64,000 bases of DNA from assembly GCA_900542005.1 (NCBI GenBank), contig UQLW01000003.1, positions 67,267 through 131,266 of the forward strand. Reading direction: 5' to 3'. Both the position numbers and the translations under genes were made by a program. Shown here one piece after another: positions 41,898 to 49,107 of the stretch. Each line of letters opens with the position of its first letter. Position 1 is the stretch's first letter. The notes beneath the pieces are model-generated. The model was given only the letters and a program-made list of their open reading frames with translations. It did no database searches and was not told the DNA's origin. The DNA comes from an uncultured Eubacteriales bacterium. GTDB taxonomy: Bacteria; Bacillota; Clostridia; Christensenellales; UMGS416.

Positions 41898-42827
41898 ATG
41901 CAGATATTAGATTTTCATACGCATATCGGGGATATCCTCCGGATCAACGGCGAATCGCTGATCGGACAGCACAAGCCCTTCCAATATGGGTTTGATCCGG
42001 ATGCGCCCTTTCGCCGCATCCGGTACCACGGACAGGCCGCCGCCGAGGCGCTATACCGCCTGGAGCCCCTCGCCAGGGCCCTGGCAAGGGCAGAGCGCCG
42101 GCGTAACGAATGCGCCACGCTGGAAAACCATGCCTGGCAGCGTAACGAAGCCGGCGTCGGGCTTGCCTGCGTGATGCCCGTGGCGCCCCATGTGACCTTT
42201 GCCGCGGTGGCGGAGGCGGCAAAAAGAGAGCCGGGCCTGCTTGCCTTTGGCAGCGTCGACTTTACCCGGGGCCAGATCGGCCGGCAGGTAGAGGAGCAGC
42301 TGGGGCAGGGGGCCTGGGGCTTTAAGCTGCACCCTATTTTACAAAAAGTTGCGCCGGACGGTCAAGCGGTTCAGGCATTTTTGCAGGCGTGCCCGGACGG
42401 ATGCGTCATCCTGATGCATACCGGAGTAAGCTGTTACTATGCGCGGGAGGAGCGGGACCGCGAGCGGCCGGAATACGGGGCCGTCGGACCGCTGGTGCGC
42501 CTTGCGGCCCAACACAGGCGGCTGCGCTTTGTGGCCGCCCACGGCGGCCTGGACGAGTACCGCACGCTGGCCCGGGGGCTGGAGGAGCTGGATAACCTAT
42601 ATGCGGATACCTCCTTTCTCCCGGCGGGCCGGCTTCGCCTCTTTCGCCGGGCAGCGGGATGGCGGCGGTTGCTCTTTGCCAGCGACTGGCCCTATGGCTT
42701 CGCGCGGACATCGCTGGCCTGTCTGGAGGAGGCCTTCGGGCGGGAACGGCCAGTCATGGAAGATATCCTATCCGGCAACGGCGCAGCGCTGCTGTTGTCG
42801 GCAAACCCGGATAAAACCCTGCCGTAA
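41898..42827 (+). CDS. amidohydrolase family (TIM-barrel metal-dependent hydrolase)
   Basis: A 309-residue amidohydrolase_2-type protein. It has the HxH motif at His7/His9 (LDFHTHIGD), KLHPILQKV, VILMHTGVS, FVAAHGGLDEY and the terminal Asp motif FASDWPYG, all consistent with a metal-bound beta-barrel active site. The substrate is unknown; relatives include aromatic acid decarboxylases and lactone hydrolases. AAAGGA precedes ATG 41898. Upstream the same frame stays open through the antisense of suhB, but this is not coding. The CE7 esterase follows 24 bases later and is probably co-transcribed. Confidence 0.82.
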   Translation: MQILDFHTHIGDILRINGESLIGQHKPFQYGFDPDAPFRRIRYHGQAAAEALYRLEPLARALARAERRRNECATLENHAWQRNEAGVGLACVMPVAPHVTFAAVAEAAKREPGLLAFGSVDFTRGQIGRQVEEQLGQGAWGFKLHPILQKVAPDGQAVQAFLQACPDGCVILMHTGVSCYYAREERDRERPEYGAVGPLVRLAAQHRRLRFVAAHGGLDEYRTLARGLEELDNLYADTSFLPAGRLRLFRRAAGWRRLLFASDWPYGFARTSLACLEEAFGRERPVMEDILSGNGAALLLSANPDKTLP

Positions 42828-42851
42828 CGGCAAAAGAGGAGGAAAAAAAGC

Positions 42852-43811
42852 ATGCCTATGATCGACATGCCCCTGGAAGAGCTGAAGCGCTACCAGGGCG
42901 TAAACCCCAGGCCCGAGGATTTTGACGCCTATTGGGACCGCGCGCTGCAGGAGATGCACGCCATGGACAGCCAGGTAGAGCTGATACCGGCCGCCTTCCA
43001 GGCGCCGGGGGCCGAGTGCTATGACCTTTGGTTCACCGGTGTGGGTGGCTCCCGGATCCACTGCCAATACCTGCGTCCGGCAGGCAAACAGGCGCCCCAT
43101 CCGGCGGTTCTCATGTTTCACGGATATTCCGGCGACGCGGGCGACTGGAGCGGCAAGCTGGCCTATGTGCTGGCAGGGTTCTCGGTAGCCGCCATGGACG
43201 CCCGGGGGCAGGGCGGACGCTCGCAGGACAGGGGCAGCGTGGGCGGCAATACGCTGCACGGCCACATCATCCGCGGCCTGGACGACGGCCCGGAGCAGCT
43301 GCTGTTCCGGTCGATCTTCCTGGACACGGCCCAGCTGGCGGGCATTGTCATGGGGTTCCCAGAGGTGGATGAAACGCGCGTGGGCTGCATGGGCGGCAGC
43401 CAGGGCGGGGCGCTTACCCTGGCCTGTGCCAGCCTGGAGCCCCGAATCAGGCAGGCCGCGCCGCAATACCCCTTCCTCTGCGATTATAAGCGCGTGTGGG
43501 ATATGGATTTGGATAAGGACGCCTATTCGGAGCTGAAGGAATACTTCCGGCGCTTCGACCCGCGCCACGAACGGGAAGCGGAGATCTTCCGCACGCTGGG
43601 CTATATCGACCTGCAGTTCCTTGTGCCCAGGATTCGGGCGGACGTGGTGATGTACACGGGGCTGATGGATACCGTATGCCCGCCGTCCACCCAGTTTGCG
43701 GCCTATAACCATATAACGGCCAACAAGCGGATGGTCCTTTATCCGGATTTTGGCCACGAAGGGTTCCCGGGGCAGTCGGATCTCGTCTTTGCCTGGATGA
43801 TGGGCCTATAG
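42852..43811 (+). CDS. CE7 family acetyl esterase (acetylxylan esterase/cephalosporin-C deacetylase)
   Basis: A 319-residue alpha/beta hydrolase with all CE7 signatures: RGQGG (118-122), the nucleophile Ser183 in GGSQGG, Asp in GLMDTVCPPS and His in FGHEGFPG. CE7 enzymes remove acetyl groups from xylo-oligosaccharides and other small esters. There is no signal peptide, so it acts inside the cell on imported acetylated sugars. GGAGG precedes ATG 42852. With the upstream amidohydrolase it may form a small carbohydrate-ester pathway (inference). Confidence 0.92.
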   Translation: MPMIDMPLEELKRYQGVNPRPEDFDAYWDRALQEMHAMDSQVELIPAAFQAPGAECYDLWFTGVGGSRIHCQYLRPAGKQAPHPAVLMFHGYSGDAGDWSGKLAYVLAGFSVAAMDARGQGGRSQDRGSVGGNTLHGHIIRGLDDGPEQLLFRSIFLDTAQLAGIVMGFPEVDETRVGCMGGSQGGALTLACASLEPRIRQAAPQYPFLCDYKRVWDMDLDKDAYSELKEYFRRFDPRHEREAEIFRTLGYIDLQFLVPRIRADVVMYTGLMDTVCPPSTQFAAYNHITANKRMVLYPDFGHEGFPGQSDLVFAWMMGL

Positions 43812-43825
43812 CGCCCGCCCAGGGC

Positions 43826-43857
43826 TAAGCGCCCGCGGCATTCGCTGCGGGCGCTTA
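43826..43857 (+). terminator. hairpin after CE7 esterase gene
   Basis: An 11-bp stem TAAGCGCCCGC/GCGGGCGCTTA without a T-run. Confidence 0.55.
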
Positions 43858-43955
43858 TGCTGCGGATGAAAACAGATATTCGGCCGGGCGCTTGCCATGC
43901 CGGACCCTGTCGGCTATAATGCCTGTAAGACCATATAAGGGAGTAGGAATAAGGT

Positions 43956-44681
43956 ATGCTGAATATCGTTGCAATCGGCGGAGGCGAGTTCAAAAGCCGG
44001 GGAACGCTGCCCATTGACCAGGCGATTGTGGCCATGGCGGGGAAGGAACGCCCGCGGGTGCTCTTTATCCCCACGGCCAGCCAGGAAAGCGGCGGCTATA
44101 TCACCACCTTCCGCCATATATATGGCCAGCAGCTGGGCTGCAGGACGCAGCCGCTGATGCTGGGCAAGGGGGAGCCCAAATCCCGCCAGCAGGTGCTGGA
44201 TAAGGTGATGGCCAGCGACATTATTTATGTGGGCAGCGGCAACAGCCGCTATATGCTGGACGAATGGCGGCGCTTCGGCGTGGATGACGCGCTGAGGCAG
44301 GCCGCTTACGCGGGCAAGATCCTCTGCGGGCTTTCCGCCGGGGCAATCTGCTGGTTCGAGGCCTCCTGGAGCGACTATCCGCTCCTGGAGGGGACGGGCC
44401 GCTACCGGCTGCTGCCGGCCCTGGGGCTGCTGCCGGGGCTGGTGTGCCCCCACAGCGATGAGCCCGGGCGGATGGAAGGGCTGGAGCAGGCGGTCCAGGC
44501 CTGCGCAAAGCCTTGCCTGTGCCTGCCCAATGGCGCGGCGCTGTGCATCCAGGGCGGTCAATTCCGGGTCTTCCGGCTTCAGGGCGCGGCGGCCCCCCAG
44601 AAGATGGAGCCCGACGGCCGGCTGTGGACGATCCCGGAAAGCGGCGGCTTGGGGCAGCTGGGGATGGAGGCCGGGCTGTGA
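43956..44681 (+). CDS. S51 family peptidase (peptidase E-like)
   Basis: A 241-residue class I glutamine-amidotransferase-like serine peptidase. It has IVAIGGGEF, LFIPTAS, a YVGSGNSRYML loop and the nucleophile elbow GLSAGAICW with Ser127. Peptidase E cleaves Asp-X dipeptides; relatives include cyanophycinase. Typical length is about 230. The gene is followed by a nuclease gene whose GTG overlaps its TGA, so the three genes to 46884 form one unit. What links a peptidase with DNA enzymes is not clear. Confidence 0.87.
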   Translation: MLNIVAIGGGEFKSRGTLPIDQAIVAMAGKERPRVLFIPTASQESGGYITTFRHIYGQQLGCRTQPLMLGKGEPKSRQQVLDKVMASDIIYVGSGNSRYMLDEWRRFGVDDALRQAAYAGKILCGLSAGAICWFEASWSDYPLLEGTGRYRLLPALGLLPGLVCPHSDEPGRMEGLEQAVQACAKPCLCLPNGAALCIQGGQFRVFRLQGAAAPQKMEPDGRLWTIPESGGLGQLGMEAGL

Positions 44682-45046
44682 CCGAACTGGACCGGGTACT
44701 GCGGGCACTGGCTGCGCTGCGGGCGCCCCAGGCAGCCCAGGAGGCCGAGCTGCAGCTGGCGGTGGCGGTCTGCCTGACGGATTCTGCCATTGCCTACAGG
44801 CGGGAGGCCGTGCTGGGCCGGGGCTGCCGGATCGACTTTTTGACTGACGCGGGTATCGGAATCGAGCTGAAAAAGGGCCGCCCGGGAAGCCGGAGCCTGA
44901 GAGGGCAGCTGGAGCGCTATGCCGCCAGCGAAGAGGTGAAGGCCCTGGTGGTGCTGACGCAGAAATCGGCCCTGCTGCCGGAAAGGATCGGGGGCAAGGC
45001 CTGTGTGCAGCTGAGCCTGAACCGTCTATGGGGGGTGGCGCTGTGA
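44678..45046 (+). CDS. small PD-(D/E)XK nuclease-like protein
   Basis: A 122-residue protein with a PD-(D/E)XK pattern: an N-terminal helix with acidic residues (QEAELQLAVAV), Asp53 in GCRIDFLTDAG, Glu63-x-Lys65 in GIELKKG, then RGQLERYAAS and a VKALVVLTQ strand. This order (E...D...ExK...Q) is that of a minimal restriction-endonuclease fold. The GTG at 44678 overlaps the stop of the S51 gene as GTGA, and its own TGA overlaps the GTG of the SNF2 gene, so all three are tightly coupled. Fusion-like coupling with an SNF2 ATPase points to joint action on DNA (inference). Not assigned to a named family. Confidence 0.7.
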   Translation: MTELDRVLRALAALRAPQAAQEAELQLAVAVCLTDSAIAYRREAVLGRGCRIDFLTDAGIGIELKKGRPGSRSLRGQLERYAASEEVKALVVLTQKSALLPERIGGKACVQLSLNRLWGVAL

Positions 45047-46884
45047 GCGGCGAGTGGATGCTGCCGGAGGACGACGGCTGGATGCTGCCTGAGGAGGAAG
45101 AGGAAGCCCAGGAGCAGCTGCCGGACTACCTGAAGCCGCCGGGCCGGACCGGGCAGCCGATCGGCACGGTCAAATATAACCGGCGGAAAAAGGCATGGAC
45201 GGTGGAGGGCGACCCTTCGGTGACCCAGCTTATCAAGCGCCTGTTCCCCGGTGCGGACCAGACGCGGCGCGGGCGGGTGACCTTCCCGGATCATTGGCGT
45301 TATGTGGCGGATCTGAACTGGATCATGCTGCGCTTCCCGCTGGAGGTCGCGGCCCGGGACGCGGAACGCTGGCAGCAGGCTATGGATCGTGCCAGAGAGC
45401 GGATCCTGCGGCGGGACAGTTGGCTGGCCCACCCCGGCAAGGCTGAGCCGGCGCCCAGCCAGTTCCAGGGGCAGCTGACGGATTTCCAGAAGGAGGGCGT
45501 CAGCTTTCTGCTGCAGCAGGGCAGGGCGCTGCTGGCCGACGAGATGGGGCTGGGCAAGACGGTACAGGCGCTGGCCGCCCTGGCGATCCGCCAAAGATGG
45601 CCGGTGCTGCTGGTGGTGCCGCCGCATCTTGTGACCAACTGGATCCGGGAGGCGGAGCGGTTTCTGCGGGTGGAATCGGAGGACGGGGCAGTCCCGCTGA
45701 TCCATGTGATCCGAGGCCTTACGCCTTACAGGCTGCCGCCGGCCCGTATCTATCTGATCCATTACCTGCTGCTGCGGGGGTGGAAAAAGGCGCTGCCGGA
45801 GCAGGGCTTTGATACGGTGGTTTTCGACGAGATCCAGGAGCTGCGCCACAGCGGGACGGAAAAGTATTCGGCCGCGAGCCTGGTATCCGACGCTGCGCAG
45901 CAGGTGTACGGGCTTTCCGGCACGCCGATTTACAATGCCGGCGGCGAGATCTATAATGTGATGAATATTCTGGATTTCCACTGCCTGGGCGACTGGGAGG
46001 GCTTTACCCGGGAGTGGTGCTACGGATATGGCAATGACATTGTGGCCCGTCCCGATGAGCTGGGCAGCTATTTACGGCGGGAAGGGCTGATGCTGCGCCG
46101 GCTGAAGGGCGAGGTGCTCAAGGAGCTTCCGGCAAAGCGGCGCATTGTTCAGGCAATCGACTGGGATGAGCATGTCTACCAGCGGGAGATGCAGCCGGTC
46201 TATGAGAAGCTCCGCACGCTGATGTCGCTGGGCGCGGAATCGGACGCAAGCCAGCAGGCGCTGCTGCGGGAGCAGATCGTAGCCGGGGAGCGTCAGGCCA
46301 CGGGGCTCTCCAAGGCGCCCTGGGTATCGGCCTTTGTGCGGGCCCTGCTGGAGGCGGGGGAGCGCGTGCTGCTCTTTGCCCACCATCACAGCGTGTTCGA
46401 CTGCTACCGCCAGCAGCTGCACGCCTACCGCCCTGTCTTTATCACGGGACGGGAGACCACGGCCCAAAAGGACGCGGCGGTGGAGCGCTTCATGGCAGGC
46501 AAAACGAAGCTGTGCTGCATCTCCCTGCGGGCTGCTTCGGGGCTGAATTTGCAGGCCGCTACCTGTACCGTATTCGGCGAGCTGGATTGGTCGCCGGCGG
46601 TTCATTCCCAGGCGGAGGACCGGGCGCACCGCATGGGTAAGGAGGATTCGCTGATCTGCTATTATCTGGTATGCGCCAAGGGGACCGACCAGGACATGCA
46701 GGAGGCGCTGGGCTTGAAGGTATCCCAGTTCAAGGGGCTGATGGGTGAAGCGGCAGAAGGGGATCCGATGGGCGATCTATGGGAGGCGCAGCGCCATATG
46801 GATCAGGTGATCGAGCGGCTGCGGTATGCCAGAGCGGATCACCCGCAGAGGGAGCTGGAAGCCCCGACATCCATGCAAGAGTAG
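45043..46884 (+). CDS. SNF2 family DNA-dependent ATPase/helicase
   Basis: About 613 residues. An acidic N-terminus and a 100-residue unassigned part precede the SNF2 core: FQKEGVSFLLQQGRALLADE, Walker A DEMGLGKT, the DExx box VVFDEIQEL and LSGTP (motif III), then the second RecA lobe with VLLFAHHHSVFD, FITGRETT, LRAASGLNLQAA and QAEDRAHRMGK (motif VI). The core resembles SMARCAL1/ZRANB3-type remodelers rather than Rad54. Start: GTG 45043, with GGGGGGT 6 bases upstream and a GTGA overlap with the nuclease gene. There is no methylase or other restriction subunit beside it. Confidence 0.88.
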   Translation: MSGEWMLPEDDGWMLPEEEEEAQEQLPDYLKPPGRTGQPIGTVKYNRRKKAWTVEGDPSVTQLIKRLFPGADQTRRGRVTFPDHWRYVADLNWIMLRFPLEVAARDAERWQQAMDRARERILRRDSWLAHPGKAEPAPSQFQGQLTDFQKEGVSFLLQQGRALLADEMGLGKTVQALAALAIRQRWPVLLVVPPHLVTNWIREAERFLRVESEDGAVPLIHVIRGLTPYRLPPARIYLIHYLLLRGWKKALPEQGFDTVVFDEIQELRHSGTEKYSAASLVSDAAQQVYGLSGTPIYNAGGEIYNVMNILDFHCLGDWEGFTREWCYGYGNDIVARPDELGSYLRREGLMLRRLKGEVLKELPAKRRIVQAIDWDEHVYQREMQPVYEKLRTLMSLGAESDASQQALLREQIVAGERQATGLSKAPWVSAFVRALLEAGERVLLFAHHHSVFDCYRQQLHAYRPVFITGRETTAQKDAAVERFMAGKTKLCCISLRAASGLNLQAATCTVFGELDWSPAVHSQAEDRAHRMGKEDSLICYYLVCAKGTDQDMQEALGLKVSQFKGLMGEAAEGDPMGDLWEAQRHMDQVIERLRYARADHPQRELEAPTSMQE

Positions 46885-46969
46885 ATTTTTGGTATATATT
46901 GTCTATTTATGTGATTTCCCCCGAAAAATATAAAAAAATCGGAATCAATTAAAAAGTATACAAAAATAC

Positions 46970-46998
46970 TTGCAATGATATAAAGCCCGTGTTATACT
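46970..46998 (+). promoter_or_regulatory. promoter of leader peptide-ABC exporter operon
   Basis: TTGCAA (46970-46975), 17-base spacer, TATACT (46993-46998). Confidence 0.75.
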
Positions 46999-47032
46999 AC
47001 CTCTTGGAAATTATGGAAAGGAGGCCGGCGCA

Positions 47033-47122
47033 ATGTTGAAGATCCGCTCAGCAACGGGAACCAACGATGGATTGAAGGGAAGCGGTTTTACGTCTTTCCG
47101 ATACCGGCCTGCCGTCATGTGA
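47033..47122 (+). CDS. 29-residue leader peptide upstream of ABC exporter
   Basis: A short open frame starting MLKIRSATGTNDGLKGSGFT and ending RPAVM, with a strong AAAGGAGG 7-10 bases before the ATG. It lies between a good promoter and a strong terminator (47136-47162), upstream of two ABC half-transporter genes. The position matches bmrB, the leader peptide that controls bmrCD in Bacillus subtilis by ribosome-mediated attenuation. Its last codons contain CCTGCCGT (47108-47115), which could pair with the left arm of the terminator (ACCGCAGG). The peptide is probably regulatory rather than functional in itself. Confidence 0.65.
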   Translation: MLKIRSATGTNDGLKGSGFTSFRYRPAVM

Positions 47123-47135
47123 CTGGGACTCGCAT

Positions 47136-47162
47136 AACCGCAGGATAACCTGCGGTTTTTTT
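47136..47162 (+). terminator. attenuator terminator before ABC exporter genes
   Basis: A 9-bp stem AACCGCAGG/CCTGCGGTT, loop ATAA, then seven T. It begins 13 bases after the leader stop codon and lies upstream of the genes it would control. Confidence 0.88.
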
Positions 47163-47178
47163 GACCCTATAAGGGGGA

Positions 47179-47216
47179 AAAGGCTGCAGGCGTAGGCTGT
47201 GCAGCCTTTCCTTTTT
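47179..47216 (+). terminator. second hairpin with T-run before ABC exporter genes
   Basis: A 10-bp stem AAAGGCTGCA/TGCAGCCTTT followed by CCTTTTT. It is tandem with the attenuator at 47136-47162. Confidence 0.65.
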
Positions 47217-47304
47217 CCCATCCAATACAAGTGGGAGGCCGCCGGCGCGTTAGGGCGGCGTCCCGGCCGAAAAACGGCCCGACAAGAAAGGAGGTCGATC
47301 GACC

Positions 47305-49107
47305 TTGAACCGTTACCGATTCAAAGTGCTCTGGGGCTTTTCCAGGGGGTATCGCTTGCAGTTTTTCCTGGCGTTCCTCTTTGCGCTGGCCGCCACGGGC
47401 ATCGGGTTTATTAACCCGCAGATTACCGGAAAAACCATAGACTCTGTGCTGGGAAGCGAGCCGCTGACGCTGCCGGAATGGATGATGGCGCCGCTGAACC
47501 GGCTGGGCGGCCTGGAGTGGCTTCGCTCCAACCTGTGGCTTTTGGGGGTTATTGTCGTAGGCTTAGCAGTAATCAGCGGCCTCATCAACTTTTACAAGAG
47601 CAAGGTCATTGCAACAGGGTCCGAGGGTATGGCCCGGAACATGAAGGAATCGCTGTACGCCCATCTGCAGCAGGTGGAGTACGATTACCATGTGGGCGCG
47701 GAAACCGGCGACCTCATCCAACGCTGTACCACGGACGTGGAGACCACCCGGCGCTTTTTGTCGGTGCAGGTGATCGAGTTTGCCCGTATCATTATCATGG
47801 CGGTGCTCAGCTTCGTCATCATGTTCCAGATGCATGTGGGGCTTTCGCTGCTGGCCATGGTGCTCATTCCCTGGCTGATTCTGTTTTCCTATCTCTATTT
47901 TAGAAAGATTCAAAAGAAGTTCACCGAGGTAGAGGTGGCGGACGGCACGCTGTCCACGGTGATGCAGGAGAATTTCACCGGCGTGCGGGTGGTGCGCGCC
48001 TTCGGGCGGGAAGCCTTTGAACGCAAGAAATTCGACGGGAAGAATGACGACCTGCGGGATAAGGTCTACTCCCTCAATAAGGACTTCGCCGTTTTCTGGT
48101 CGGTAGGCGATATCTTCTCGGCTTTGCCCACCATGGTGGTGACCATTGCGGGGCTGTATCTTACCGTCAAAGGCGAGCTTACCCTGGGCCAGCTGACGAT
48201 CTTCTTCTCCTACCTGGGACAGATGATGTGGCCGATCCGCCAGCTGGGCCGTATGCTGGCGGATATGGGGAAAACCCTCATCGCGGTGGGCCGTATCAAT
48301 GAGATTTTGACGCTGAAGCCCGAGGACAGCGGCGAAAATCCCCAGACGCCGCCGCTGAACCGGGATATCTGCTTTGACCATGTGAGCTTTGCCTATAAGG
48401 ATGGCAAGCCGGTGCTGCGGGACCTCTCCTTTACCGTCAAGAGCGGGGAGACCGTGGCGATCCTGGGCCCGACGGGCAGCGGAAAATCCACGCTTATGCA
48501 GCTGATGCAGCGGCTGTATGACTATACCGAGGGTTCCATCCGTATCGGCGGCGTAGAGCTTAAGCAGATCGACAAGCATTATCTGCGCTCCCGCGTGGGC
48601 TATGTGCTGCAGGAGCCCTTCCTGTACTCCAAAACCATCCAGGAGAATATCGCCATTACTCAGCCGGATATAGAGGAACATTTGATCCATGAGGTGGCGC
48701 GGGTGGCGGCCGTCCACGACGTGATTACGGAATTTGAAGAGGGCTATAACACGGTGGTAGGCGAGCGCGGCGTCACGCTGTCAGGAGGCCAGAAGCAGCG
48801 GGTGGCCATCGCCAGGACGCTGCTGCCGGAGAGCGACATCCTGATCTTTGACGATTCCCTGTCGGCGGTGGATACCCAGACGGATGCGCAGATCCGCGAA
48901 GCGCTGAAGGAGCGCCGCGCCGGCACGACGACCTTTATTATTTCCCACCGCCTGTCGACCCTGATGCAGGCTGACCACATCCTCGTCCTAGATGAGGGCA
49001 GGCTGGTTCAGGAGGGCAACCATGAAAGCCTCCTGCAGCAGGACGGCCTGTACCGGCGCGTTTGGGAGATCCAGAATGCAGCCCAAAAGGAGGTGAGCGA
49101 AGCATGA
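47305..49107 (+). CDS. ABC multidrug exporter half-transporter, degenerate-site subunit (BmrC/YheI-like)
   Basis: A 600-residue half-transporter with six membrane helices (1-330) and a nucleotide-binding domain with Walker A GPTGSGKST and signature LSGGQKQRV. Walker B reads ILIFDDSLSAVD, where the catalytic Glu is replaced by Asp. Such an Asp is characteristic of the degenerate-site subunit in heterodimeric exporters such as BmrC. It starts on TTG 47305 with AAAGGAGGT 9 bases upstream. The partner gene overlaps it by 4 bases. Drug export is inferred from family and from the antibiotic-type attenuator upstream. Confidence 0.9.
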   Translation: MNRYRFKVLWGFSRGYRLQFFLAFLFALAATGIGFINPQITGKTIDSVLGSEPLTLPEWMMAPLNRLGGLEWLRSNLWLLGVIVVGLAVISGLINFYKSKVIATGSEGMARNMKESLYAHLQQVEYDYHVGAETGDLIQRCTTDVETTRRFLSVQVIEFARIIIMAVLSFVIMFQMHVGLSLLAMVLIPWLILFSYLYFRKIQKKFTEVEVADGTLSTVMQENFTGVRVVRAFGREAFERKKFDGKNDDLRDKVYSLNKDFAVFWSVGDIFSALPTMVVTIAGLYLTVKGELTLGQLTIFFSYLGQMMWPIRQLGRMLADMGKTLIAVGRINEILTLKPEDSGENPQTPPLNRDICFDHVSFAYKDGKPVLRDLSFTVKSGETVAILGPTGSGKSTLMQLMQRLYDYTEGSIRIGGVELKQIDKHYLRSRVGYVLQEPFLYSKTIQENIAITQPDIEEHLIHEVARVAAVHDVITEFEEGYNTVVGERGVTLSGGQKQRVAIARTLLPESDILIFDDSLSAVDTQTDAQIREALKERRAGTTTFIISHRLSTLMQADHILVLDEGRLVQEGNHESLLQQDGLYRRVWEIQNAAQKEVSEA

